Assembly: GCA_024636975.1 (NCBI GenBank)
Contig: JAGXGA010000053.1
Location: forward strand, 1 to 64,000
Length of the DNA stretch: 64,000 nucleotides
DNA from: Mariniphaga sp.
Lineage (GTDB): Bacteria > Bacteroidota > Bacteroidia > Bacteroidales > Prolixibacteraceae
Direction of reading: 5' to 3'
A program made the translations under genes and the position numbers. This document shows, piece by piece, positions 9,116 through 18,007 of the stretch; the stretch's first letter is position 1; each line of letters starts with the position of its first letter. The notes under the pieces are model-generated. The model saw nothing but the letters and a program-made list of their open reading frames with translations, had not been told where the DNA came from and made no database searches.

Positions 9116-12100
9116 ATGGAGATTGGTATTAATCGGCTGAAAACAAACATACTGAATCATATCGGCTTTTATACTTCAGGAGAAGTTGCAAGGCGTGGAC
9201 GGATATTATACGAAAGAAGTAATGTGACTTTAAAGGAATACTTTGAGGAAAAGGACGTCTGGAAATTCATTGTTAAAGGCTCCCGCAAATACCAGGTAGT
9301 AATTAAAGGGGTAAGCAGCCTCGAAATCAGTCATAGTTGTACATGCCCCTACGACTGGGGACTCCTGTGTAAACATGAAGTAGCAGCACTACTATTTGTG
9401 GCTGATAACCTGGAGGAGTCTTCTGCCCAACAGGAATCTATGGAATCTTTTCAACAACAATTTAGGAAAGGAAAGCTGCTGGGTTTTGAAATTCAGGGAT
9501 ACCAGAACATTAGCATAGCATATGTAAGGAATAATGTTTCTTCAGTAATGTTTAGTCAGCTATTTTACAGAAATAGCTTTGCTAATTGTTTTTTGGAAAT
9601 ATCCAACACCTTATTAAAGTTCATCCCCGATAATCAGGACGAATGGGTAAAATTCTATAGAGAGGGCGAAAATGTTTTCATTACTACAAAAAGTGTTTCT
9701 AAATCGCAAAAATTAACCTCTTTAGAGGCAAGTTGCCTGCATGCAATTGCCACCTCACCTGCGCCCAATATACTTGATGAAGCTTTTAGCGGGAGAATTT
9801 TTACTAAGCAAAAAGATATGATGAAAAGCTATGGCCTGCCGGAAAAAGATAGCTTCTATAAGTACTTCTATCCTTCCTTTTCACAGCAAAATGGCTTAAT
9901 GTACAAGTCTACAGAAATTGGTGCAGGTTTGGTTCCGGTAACTGAAGACGGAAATCATGCTATAGCCGGATTGCTTGAGAAATGTAACATTAATATCCCG
10001 GAATTGATCGAATTCAACAAAAAGAAAGAAGAAAGGGAGCTGGGGTTTGTTTTAAAAGAAAGACCTTCTTATTCGTACAATTTCAACCATAGTAACTATT
10101 ATAATCAGGAAAGCGGATTGTGGTACAGTATAATTCCGATTGTAGGGAAAACTCAGCCTAAGAATCCTACCCGTCTGGCTACAGCTATCAAAGAGTACCA
10201 AAAGGAGATGGAGGGTAAATTCAGCATCATAAAAAGTGAAAATGCCGCTAAGCTTTTACATCTGATAGAAGAAATTGATGAAAACAACAAAAGTTTTAAT
10301 CTGAACAAGCAGGCTTTTGATTACTTGCTGCACGAAAAGTTTGTATATGGTCAGAGATCAAATGCCTACCGTATCCGGAAAACGGATTTGAATGATATTA
10401 TTTTATCTCCCGAACCGGTGGATGTTGTATTTGAGGTTCTTTCTGATAATGATTTTTTAGCCCTTAATCTTAAGATAAGAATAGGGGAGCAGTTGCAAAA
10501 GCGGAAACACAGATCTACAAAACCTGAAGAGCATTATTTTCATGAATCAGGAAATCAGATCCATTTTGTGAAAGATGAAATGACTGCTCAGATAATAGCC
10601 CAATTCCCGGAAACATTAAAAATGGTAGCCGGTTATAAAGACGAATTTTTTAATAATGTAGTTCAACCTATCTCCAAAAATTTTGAAGTAAGATTCAATG
10701 ACGGAACCTTCAAAACCGATAAAGTTGTGCTCGACTTTAACAAAAAGCAGTTATACCTATCAGAGCGCGATGATTATGTAGTATTTACCCCTTGCGTGGA
10801 ATACGACAACAATGTTACTGCTATTTTAAATTCCAGTGGTAATATACTTGTAAAGAATGAAGATGATATAACCGAATATGTAAGAAATTTTGAGCTGGAA
10901 AAAGATTTCCTCAATTCACTAAGTGCTTTACATTCCGATTTTGAGATTCAGAAAATAAAAAAGTTGTTCTATCTGCATTATACTGAATTCACAAAAGACA
11001 TGTGGTTTTATAAGTTTTTTGATCAGTTGCAGGCGTTAAATGTAGAAGTTTATGGCCTGAAAAACTTAAAGAATTTCAAGTATTCTCCTTACAAAGGACA
11101 AATAAGCACAGCCGTTTCTTCGGGGCAGGATTGGTTTGAAGTGGATGTTGCAGTTCGCTTTGGCGACAATCGTGTTTCCCTGAACGATATAAAGAAAGCC
11201 ATATTAAATAAGCAGCGATATATTCAGTTAAAAGACGGATCTGTGGGTATATTGCCTTCGGAGTGGTATCATAAGCTCGAAAAGTATTTCAGAAACGGTG
11301 AAATTAAAAATGATAAACTGGAAATTTCGAAGCTTCGGTTTTCTGTAGTAGATGAGCTGTTTGATAACCTTGATGATGCAGAGGTGCTTGAAGAAATTGC
11401 TGAAAAAAGATTGCGCCTGAAAAACTTTACTAATATTAACGAAACCGAAGTGCCGAAACAGATAAAAGCGCAGTTGAGGCATTATCAGAAGGAGGGACTG
11501 AATTGGCTGAACTTCCTGGATAAAATGAAGTGGGGAGGCATTTTGGCTGATGATATGGGTTTGGGAAAGACCTTACAGATGCTTGCATTTTTACAACAAC
11601 AGGCAAACAAAAAACAAGGAACCAGTTTAATAGTTGTGCCCACCACATTGCTTTTTAACTGGCAGAATGAGCTTGTGAAATTTGCCCCCAAACTGAAAGT
11701 ATTCTTTTATTATGGCGGCGATCGGGAAAAAAATACGAGCGATTTTAAAAAACACGACCTGGTTATAACCACCTATGGAATCATGGTGCGCGATATTGAA
11801 GTCTTAAGGCAGTTCAGTTTTAACTATTCTGTGCTCGATGAATCGCAGGCCATAAAAAATCCCGTATCACACCGGTACAAGGCAGCTTCTCTTATTAAAG
11901 CCCGGAATAAGATTGCACTTACCGGAACACCCATCGAAAACAGCACTTTCGATTTGTTTGCACAGATGAACTTCGCAAACAGAGGATTCTTTGGCGGGAT
12001 GCAAAAATTCAGGGATGATTATGCAGTTCCAATTGATAAAGAAGGGAATGAATTAATTTCAGGCGAACTAAACAAGATAATTAACCCTTTTGTTTTGCGC

Positions 12101-12859
12101 CGCACCAAGGAGAAGGTAGCTCCGGAATTGCCCGATAAAACAGAAGACATCCTTTACTGCAAAATGGAATCTGCCCAGAGACGGGTTTATGATGCTTACC
12201 TTAACGAATATCGGAACGAGCTTCTAAACAAAATAAAGGAGGAAGGAATCGAAAGATCGAAGCTGATGGTACTGGAAGCATTGACACGGTTGCGCCAGAT
12301 ATGTGATTCGCCCGTTCTGTTAAATTCAGATGAAGTTTCTGAAACCCAGTCAGTAAAAATAAAAGAACTTGTACGACATATCACTAATAAGACAGGGAAG
12401 CACAAAATTTTAATCTTTTCCCAATTTGTGAAAATGTTGGGCTTAATAAGAGATGAACTGGCAAAACTGAACATGGAGTATGAATACCTCGATGGGCAAA
12501 GCAGCAGCAGTCAGCGCGAACATTCGGTAAAAAACTTTCAGGAGGACGATACCCTCCGGGTGTTTCTTATTAGTTTGAAAGCAGGCGGTACAGGATTGAA
12601 TCTTACGGCTGCTGACTATGTTTATATTGTTGATCCATGGTGGAACCCGGCAGTGGAGAATCAGGCCATCGACCGTTGCCACCGAATCGGGCAGGATAAA
12701 AAAGTATTTGCCTACCGTATGATTTGCAAGAATACCGTGGAAGAAAAAATCCTTGCATTACAGGATAAAAAGAAAAAAGTTGCTGGTGAAATTATTCGGA
12801 CCGATGAAAGCATTATGAAAAAATTGAGTGTGAATGATATTAAGGATTTGTTCTCGTGA
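9116..12859 (+). CDS. SWIM zinc-finger SNF2/SWI2 family helicase-like ATPase
   Basis: A 1247-residue DNA-dependent ATPase. An N-terminal SWIM zinc finger has C75, C77, C85 and H87 (CxCx7CxH). A long middle region of ~600 residues precedes the two RecA-like lobes. Motif I is ADDMGLGKT (811-819), motif II is DESQ (908-911), then LTGTPIEN, and in lobe 2 SLKAGGTGLNLTAADYV and DRCHRIGQ. SNF2 enzymes translocate on double-stranded DNA and displace or remodel proteins; the bacterial HepA/RapA-like group acts on transcription or repair. It is monocistronic, but next to a restriction-enzyme remnant, so a defence role is possible and unproven. Confidence 0.93.
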   Translation: MEIGINRLKTNILNHIGFYTSGEVARRGRILYERSNVTLKEYFEEKDVWKFIVKGSRKYQVVIKGVSSLEISHSCTCPYDWGLLCKHEVAALLFVADNLEESSAQQESMESFQQQFRKGKLLGFEIQGYQNISIAYVRNNVSSVMFSQLFYRNSFANCFLEISNTLLKFIPDNQDEWVKFYREGENVFITTKSVSKSQKLTSLEASCLHAIATSPAPNILDEAFSGRIFTKQKDMMKSYGLPEKDSFYKYFYPSFSQQNGLMYKSTEIGAGLVPVTEDGNHAIAGLLEKCNINIPELIEFNKKKEERELGFVLKERPSYSYNFNHSNYYNQESGLWYSIIPIVGKTQPKNPTRLATAIKEYQKEMEGKFSIIKSENAAKLLHLIEEIDENNKSFNLNKQAFDYLLHEKFVYGQRSNAYRIRKTDLNDIILSPEPVDVVFEVLSDNDFLALNLKIRIGEQLQKRKHRSTKPEEHYFHESGNQIHFVKDEMTAQIIAQFPETLKMVAGYKDEFFNNVVQPISKNFEVRFNDGTFKTDKVVLDFNKKQLYLSERDDYVVFTPCVEYDNNVTAILNSSGNILVKNEDDITEYVRNFELEKDFLNSLSALHSDFEIQKIKKLFYLHYTEFTKDMWFYKFFDQLQALNVEVYGLKNLKNFKYSPYKGQISTAVSSGQDWFEVDVAVRFGDNRVSLNDIKKAILNKQRYIQLKDGSVGILPSEWYHKLEKYFRNGEIKNDKLEISKLRFSVVDELFDNLDDAEVLEEIAEKRLRLKNFTNINETEVPKQIKAQLRHYQKEGLNWLNFLDKMKWGGILADDMGLGKTLQMLAFLQQQANKKQGTSLIVVPTTLLFNWQNELVKFAPKLKVFFYYGGDREKNTSDFKKHDLVITTYGIMVRDIEVLRQFSFNYSVLDESQAIKNPVSHRYKAASLIKARNKIALTGTPIENSTFDLFAQMNFANRGFFGGMQKFRDDYAVPIDKEGNELISGELNKIINPFVLRRTKEKVAPELPDKTEDILYCKMESAQRRVYDAYLNEYRNELLNKIKEEGIERSKLMVLEALTRLRQICDSPVLLNSDEVSETQSVKIKELVRHITNKTGKHKILIFSQFVKMLGLIRDELAKLNMEYEYLDGQSSSSQREHSVKNFQEDDTLRVFLISLKAGGTGLNLTAADYVYIVDPWWNPAVENQAIDRCHRIGQDKKVFAYRMICKNTVEEKILALQDKKKKVAGEIIRTDESIMKKLSVNDIKDLFS

Positions 12860-13896
12860 TACTTTAGGAAATATTCAACTCATCGCATGACTTCACGGCA
12901 TCCGATGATTAAAAAAGAACGAAGCATAAAGCGATCCTGTCTGTCGTCAATCTGAAATCCGGATCAATACAAAACTGCTCTTAGTACAAAACAGTATAAA
13001 ACAAGTGATATGGTAATTGGCAAAATCTAAACCAGTTGGAAAATGGTTGACAATCTTTAGGAACATAACAAGCAAAGCAAATAGGAAAAACTTAATAGTG
13101 AGGGAGATTGAAATTATTATTGGGGCATGTATAACTGTCAATTTTTTTTGGTTTTCCATTTTTTTTATTTGCGTGGAGTGTTGCCAACTCTTTATTTTTA
13201 TTATCGCAAGAATGTGTGGTGATTATTTTCTAATGCGTCAGCATTTACTGTATTAATTTCTCTGGAACATACTTCCGGTTTTTAGTTTGTTTAAAGCAAA
13301 CTAAATTTCTTTAAAAAATATTATTCCACCAAAATTAAAGCTTCCAACTTTCAATCATATTCCAAAAATTACTTTTCTCATGTACCATTTATATTTCATT
13401 GAAAGGATCGTATCCTATCATGCCCTTCTGTATGAACTACCTCCTTACCAGCTAAGTTTCAGCTAAATATCATATAGTATTCTGAGTCTGTTTATTTTCA
13501 CATCAAATTCAGTATAACTTCGCATTAAACTCGCAAAATCGCGAATTTAATGCGAGTTTGATGTGAGTTTGATGTGAGTTTAATGAGAAAGTAATAAGGA
13601 GTTGAAAACAACCAGGTATAACTATGAATAAGCGTTGGTGCATCTATTCCAGAGAGAGTCACACCTCCTGTCATGTTTCTCATCATTTGAAGCTGATTGG
13701 TTTGTTGATGGTGATTTCTTTGTGAATCATAAATGGGACTTTGTATACCTGGAGCAGAAATCCTATTGCACGTGACGGATTAACCCGGGTAGGGTGGTGC
13801 GGAAGAAAAAGAGAAAATAAATCTAACGGATATTTTGCCGGATGACCGCTTTATAATTAAGGAGGGGGCAGGAGATTACCGTTCTGCCGGGGCCAT
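12860..13896. other. 1-kb gap with no intact gene
   Basis: AT-rich and stop-rich, except for the repeat cluster at 13500-13584 and a short coding-like fragment at about 13633-13770 (+). The fragment reads FSSFEADWFVDGDFFVN then HKWDFVYLEQKSY before a stop; it has no start and no recognised family, and looks like gene debris. Small frames at 12947-13159 (-) and 13017-13256 (+) have no coding character. Immediate downstream sequence (12960-13000) shows no clear terminator for the helicase gene. Confidence 0.5.
13500..13584. repeat. 11-bp iteron-like repeat cluster with inverted copies
   Basis: Four head-to-tail copies of an 11-base unit, consensus GYGAGTTTGAT: 13541-13551 (GCGAATTTAAT), 13552-13562 (GCGAGTTTGAT), 13563-13573 (GTGAGTTTGAT), 13574-13584 (GTGAGTTTAAT). 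Two inverted copies precede them, at 13524-13534 (ATTAAACTCGC) and about 13500-13510. The inverted and direct copies can form a stem with an AAAA-containing loop. The repetition is exact enough not to be chance. Function is unknown: protein-binding array, mobile-element end or recombination scar. Confidence 0.75.
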
Positions 13897-14202
13897 TCAA
13901 ATTTCCAGCTTCCAGCTCACTTCGCGGCCAGTGGATAAGGAAATGGAAAAGGAGGAGAGGTCTGTGTGGTCGAACATTCCGTGGAAAATTACACTGCCTC
14001 CGGTAATTTTTTCGCCTTCGAACGAAACGGTAAATTCGAGCGACAATGGCAGATATCCGCGGTAAAGAACTACTTCATGGTCTTTTTTAGCGTATCTGTC
14101 AAGCAATGAATATATTTCATCGAAGCTATCAGTTATATTATGTTTGCGGGCGAAGGATATAATTTCGCCCAGTCTTCCATTGCTTTTATCGCTAATCATC
14201 AT
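13897..14202 (-). CDS. Small conserved-looking hypothetical protein
   Basis: A 101-residue soluble protein, not recognised. The N-terminal third looks alpha-helical (EIISFARKHNITDSFDEIY) and the rest beta-rich, with VLYRGYLPLSLEFTVSF and GGSVIFHGMFD. No signal peptide or membrane segment. The opposite strand is also open over part of this region (13835-14065), but that frame is rich in Ser/Pro/Arg runs typical of an antisense shadow, so the minus frame is preferred. Either of two adjacent ATGs could be the start. It is monocistronic next to the repeat cluster. Confidence 0.6.
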   Translation of the reverse strand: MMISDKSNGRLGEIISFARKHNITDSFDEIYSLLDRYAKKDHEVVLYRGYLPLSLEFTVSFEGEKITGGSVIFHGMFDHTDLSSFSISLSTGREVSWKLEI

Positions 14203-14450
14203 CTAATTATTATTTTGAACTACAACGGTATAGCCGGTTAATTGATAGTTCACTAAATATACGGTAAAAACAATTGAATGGAACTAACTTATTCCGGATT
14301 ATTTTTAAAAAGATGATTTTTATAATAGGCAATTTGCTGATATTAAGTAATACAAAACTGATTCTCATATGATTGTTAATATATTTCCATATTTTAAGTA
14401 CTTTTAATCGGTTTTATTAGATAGAAAATTTTACTTAACATTTACCAACC

Positions 14451-14882
14451 ATGAAATCATTTGTAAAATTGATCTACAGATCCAACATTTCGTATTTTCC
14501 ATCAAAGCTGCCGGTGCAGTTTTATGGCTTACCTGATGGCAAGGTGTATGTGATTTTCGCCAGGTTTTATGAAATTCAGTATGACCGGACTTATGTAGAG
14601 TATGTTTTTGCCGAGCACAAGGAGTTCTCGTATGATTATGACAACGAACGGCTGATTCCCCACGACGGGTCGAATGGCAGATTCCCCGTATACAACGAAA
14701 CGGTAGATAAGCCTGAGCCTAAGGTTGAGATCATTAAAACGTTCCGCGACATTAATTCGTTTGCTGAAGCTTATAATCACTTGAATAAGAAGGCTCAGAA
14801 TATTTTGCGGCAGCGTGAATTGCAAAGCCAGTATCAGGACTTTTCGCAGGATGGAATGAATAATCTTACTGCTACCGGTTAA
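14451..14882 (+). CDS. Hypothetical protein, 143 aa
   Basis: Not recognised. It lacks a signal peptide. The N-terminal half is beta-rich and aromatic (VKLIYRSNISYF, KVYVIFARFYEIQYD) and the C-terminal third is helical and polar (DINSFAEAYNHLNKKAQNIL). The composition suggests a small cytoplasmic protein. It lies 208 bases before clpB on the same strand, but that gap makes cotranscription uncertain. ATG 14451 follows an AT-rich stretch without a clear ribosome site, as usual in this phylum. Confidence 0.6.
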   Translation: MKSFVKLIYRSNISYFPSKLPVQFYGLPDGKVYVIFARFYEIQYDRTYVEYVFAEHKEFSYDYDNERLIPHDGSNGRFPVYNETVDKPEPKVEIIKTFRDINSFAEAYNHLNKKAQNILRQRELQSQYQDFSQDGMNNLTATG

Positions 14883-15089
14883 TACGGGCTTTTGTTATTA
14901 TACTGTTTTACCAGCCATTTTCTTTTTATCAGATGGCTGAATGTATTTTCCTGCCATAAATTCACCCCATTCCCATCACTTCATGAAAATATAGCATTAT
15001 TCTCATGGGTTGCCGTGACAAATTGTCTATCAGTGGCTTATGGTTTTAGTTTTGCTGTCGGTATAACCGTACATTAAAACAATTAGATT

Positions 15090-17678
15090 ATGAATCTGAA
15101 TAATTTTACCATAAAGGCACAGGAGGCAATTCAGCATGCATTCCAGGTGGCACAGGGAAACAACCAGCAGGCTGTTGAGACCGGCCATATTCTGAAAGGG
15201 TTGTTTCATGCGGCTGAAAATGTAGTGGGGTTCCTGATGAAAAAGCTGGGTGCCGATACCGGCATTTTTCAGCAGGCTGCCGATAAAATTGTGGAGTCGT
15301 ATCCTCGTGTAACCGGCGGAGAACAGTATATTTCTTCACCAGCCAACCGGTTATTGCAGAAAGCATTGAGCCTGGCCCAGGAGATGGGCGATCAGTTTGT
15401 TTCGGTTGAGCACATTTTACTTGCTCTGCTTGATGCAGGCGATTCGGTGAGCCGGCTGATGAAGGATAACGGCGTTACCCGCAAAGAGCTGCAAAAAGCC
15501 ATTGAAGAACTCAGGAAGGGATCGAAAGTGGACAGCCAGACCGCAGAGGACCGCTTTAATTCGTTGAACCGGTTTGCCCTGAACCTGAATGAACGGGCCC
15601 GCTCAGGCAAGCTCGACCCGGTTATCGGTCGCGATGAGGAGATCCGCCGTATCCTGCAAATCCTTTCACGACGTACCAAGAACAACCCGATTCTGATTGG
15701 TGAACCAGGTACGGGAAAAACTGCCATTGCTGAAGGTTTGGCCCATCGCATTGTGCGGGGCGACGTGCCGGAGAACCTGAAGTCGAAGCAGGTGTTTTCG
15801 CTCGACATGGGAGCCCTGATCGCCGGGGCCAAGTATAAGGGGGAGTTCGAGGAACGTCTTAAGGCCGTGGTCCATGAGGTAGTTCATTCGAATGAAGAGG
15901 TCATACTTTTTATCGATGAAATACATACTTTGGTAGGCGCGGGCAAGGGCGAAGGCGCTATGGATGCTGCCAATATTCTGAAACCTGCACTGGCCCGGGG
16001 TGAGCTGCGGGCAATTGGAGCAACCACATTCAGCGAATACCAGAAATATTTCGAGAAGGATAAAGCCCTTGAACGTAGGTTCCAGGTAGTGCAGGTGAAT
16101 GAGCCCGATACCTTAAGTGCTATTTCCATCCTCAGGGGGATTAAGGAACGGTACGAGAGTCACCACAAGGTGCGGATTAAGGACGACGCCATTATAGCTG
16201 CGGTGGAATTGTCGCAGCGGTATATATCCGACCGGTTCTTGCCCGATAAGGCCATCGACCTGATGGATGAGGCGGCGGCTAAGCTCCGGCTTGAAATGGA
16301 TTCGGTGCCGGAAGAGCTCGATGAGATTGAACGCCGCATCAAGCAGCTTGAAATTGAACGGGAAGCCATTAAGCGTGAGAAAGACGATCGGAAACTGGCA
16401 TCGCTGGGTGAAGAGATTTCAAACTTGAAGGAGGAGCAGTCGCACCTGCGGGCAAAATGGGAAAGCGAGAAATCGGTAATCGATTCCATGCAGAAACAGA
16501 AGGCCCTGATCGATGAATATAAGTTTGAAGCCGAAGAGGCCGAGCGTCAGGGCAGGTATGAACGGGTGGCCGAACTTCGTTACGGAAAGATCAGAGAGGC
16601 TGAGAATGAAATAGAATCCTTGCAGAAGGAACTGCAGAAAATGAAGCAAGGGGAAAGCCTGATCAAGGAAGAAGTGGATGCCGAAGACATTGCTGAAGTG
16701 GTTGCCCGTTGGACCGGCATACCTGTGTCGAAGATGTTGCAGAGCGAACGGGAAAAGCTCCTTCATATGGAGGACGAGTTGCGTAACAGGGTTGTAGGGC
16801 AGCATGAAGCCATTGCAGCGGTTTCAGATGCAGTGCGCCGGAGCCGTGCAGGACTTCAGGACGATAAACGGCCCATTGGTTCGTTCATCTTCCTTGGGTC
16901 GACAGGGGTGGGGAAGACCGAGTTGGCCAAAGCGTTGGCAGAGTACCTGTTCGACAATGAAAATGCGATGACCCGAATCGATATGTCGGAATACCAGGAG
17001 AAGTTCTCGGTAACGCGGCTAATTGGCAGCCCTCCCGGATATGTGGGATACGATGAGGGGGGCCAGCTGACGGAGGCTGTAAGGCATAAACCTTATTCGG
17101 TGGTGCTGTTCGATGAGATTGAAAAGGCGCACCCTGATGTATTCAACGTGCTGCTGCAGGTGCTCGACGACGGGCGGCTGACCGACAACAAGGGGCGGAC
17201 GGTGAATTTTAAAAACACCATCATCATTATGACTTCCAACCTTGGGTCGCACCTCATACAGGAAAGCCTGGAGAGTATGAATGCAGCCAACCAGGAGGAG
17301 GTGCTGGAAGATACCCGTCTGAAGCTGATGGATCTGCTACGCCGTACCATCCGGCCCGAGTTTCTGAACCGCATCGATGAAACCATTGTGTTTACACCGC
17401 TGTCGCGGAGCGATATCAGGCAGATTGTGAAGCTGCAGTTTAATGAGGTGCTGAAACGGCTCTCGGGAACCGATGTGAAGATTTCACTGACCGATGCAGC
17501 AGTCGACTGGCTTGCCGCCATCGGCTTCGACCCGCACTTCGGAGCACGTCCGGTGAAGCGCCAGCTGCAGAAATACGTGCTGAATGAACTCTCACGCAGG
17601 ATTCTGGCAGGCACAGTTGAAAAAAGCAAGCCCATCGTAATTGACGTGGAAGATGAGGGTCTGGTGTTTAAGAATTAA
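15090..17678 (+). CDS. clpB: ATP-dependent disaggregase ClpB
   Basis: An 862-residue Hsp100 chaperone that, with DnaK, extracts polypeptides from aggregates. Order: Clp_N repeats (1-145), AAA-1 with Walker A GEPGTGKT (204-211) and Walker [10 protein letters not shown] (271-279), a coiled-coil middle domain (~400-520), AAA-2 with GSTGVGKT (603-610) and [11 protein letters not shown], and the C-terminal D2-small domain ([13 protein letters not shown]). The middle domain separates it from ClpA/ClpC, and no ClpP-binding IGF loop is seen. Length is standard. It is followed by a strong terminator, so it is probably the only or last gene in its unit. Codon use is more GC-rich than its neighbours. 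Confidence 0.97.
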   Translation: MNLNNFTIKAQEAIQHAFQVAQGNNQQAVETGHILKGLFHAAENVVGFLMKKLGADTGIFQQAADKIVESYPRVTGGEQYISSPANRLLQKALSLAQEMGDQFVSVEHILLALLDAGDSVSRLMKDNGVTRKELQKAIEELRKGSKVDSQTAEDRFNSLNRFALNLNERARSGKLDPVIGRDEEIRRILQILSRRTKNNPILIGEPGTGKTAIAEGLAHRIVRGDVPENLKSKQVFSLDMGALIAGAKYKGEFEERLKAVVHEVVHSNEEVILFIDEIHTLVGAGKGEGAMDAANILKPALARGELRAIGATTFSEYQKYFEKDKALERRFQVVQVNEPDTLSAISILRGIKERYESHHKVRIKDDAIIAAVELSQRYISDRFLPDKAIDLMDEAAAKLRLEMDSVPEELDEIERRIKQLEIEREAIKREKDDRKLASLGEEISNLKEEQSHLRAKWESEKSVIDSMQKQKALIDEYKFEAEEAERQGRYERVAELRYGKIREAENEIESLQKELQKMKQGESLIKEEVDAEDIAEVVARWTGIPVSKMLQSEREKLLHMEDELRNRVVGQHEAIAAVSDAVRRSRAGLQDDKRPIGSFIFLGSTGVGKTELAKALAEYLFDNENAMTRIDMSEYQEKFSVTRLIGSPPGYVGYDEGGQLTEAVRHKPYSVVLFDEIEKAHPDVFNVLLQVLDDGRLTDNKGRTVNFKNTIIIMTSNLGSHLIQESLESMNAANQEEVLEDTRLKLMDLLRRTIRPEFLNRIDETIVFTPLSRSDIRQIVKLQFNEVLKRLSGTDVKISLTDAAVDWLAAIGFDPHFGARPVKRQLQKYVLNELSRRILAGTVEKSKPIVIDVEDEGLVFKN

Positions 17679-17703
17679 TATTTAACAGGGGATTTGTTGT
17701 TCT

Positions 17704-17737
17704 ATCCCTGGCAGGGTTTCGGAACCTTGTCAGGGAT
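17704..17737 (+). terminator. Intrinsic terminator after clpB
   Basis: A 15-base stem with three G-U pairs: ATCCCTGGCAGGGTT (17704-17718) pairs with AACCTTGTCAGGGAT (17723-17737) around a TCGG loop. It starts 26 bases after the clpB stop and is followed by a short T-rich stretch (ATTTCATTTAT). Confidence 0.8.
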
Positions 17738-17774
17738 ATTTCATTTATGTGCCCTCAGCAACTAACTACCTGTA

Positions 17775-17898
17775 ACATGCCGTAGGCATGTAATATGGCT
17801 AGAAACATTGGCAGATATGCATCTCTCCCGTTCCAGCCGGGACGGAACTATAGGACGCTTTTTATTTTTTCTACCCATATGCAATCCCTGACGGGATT
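17775..17898. repeat. Cluster of three short palindromes (REP-like)
   Basis: Three unrelated hairpins lie within 125 bases: ACATGCCGTAGGCATGT (17775-17791); TCCCG...CGGGA (17826-17830 and 17838-17842), nested with GTTCC...GGAAC (17830-17834 and 17844-17848); and AATCCCTGACGGGATT (17883-17898). They have the look of short extragenic palindromes scattered in Bacteroidota genomes. No transposase is adjacent. Copies elsewhere in the genome would settle this. Confidence 0.55.
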
Positions 17899-18007
17899 AT
17901 TTGAATACACTTGACCTTAATTTGGAAGGAGAAACGGATTTATTACACTCCACAGGTGTCATTCTTTCATTTCATCCGTGCATTGGATTCTTCCAGATCA
18001 ACAATTA

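Noticed and set aside
13017-13256. 79-codon plus frame and 70-codon minus frame at 12947-13159
   Set aside because: They overlap each other in AT-rich DNA, and show low-complexity hydrophobic residues without a family or start signal.
14892-15077. 61-codon plus frame before clpB
   Set aside because: Composition is that of noncoding DNA, and it probably covers the clpB promoter.
15392-17635. Long open frames antisense to clpB (15392-15832 and 17093-17635, minus)
   Set aside because: They are Ser/Arg/Phe-rich shadows produced by the GC-rich codon use of clpB, with no recognisable motifs.
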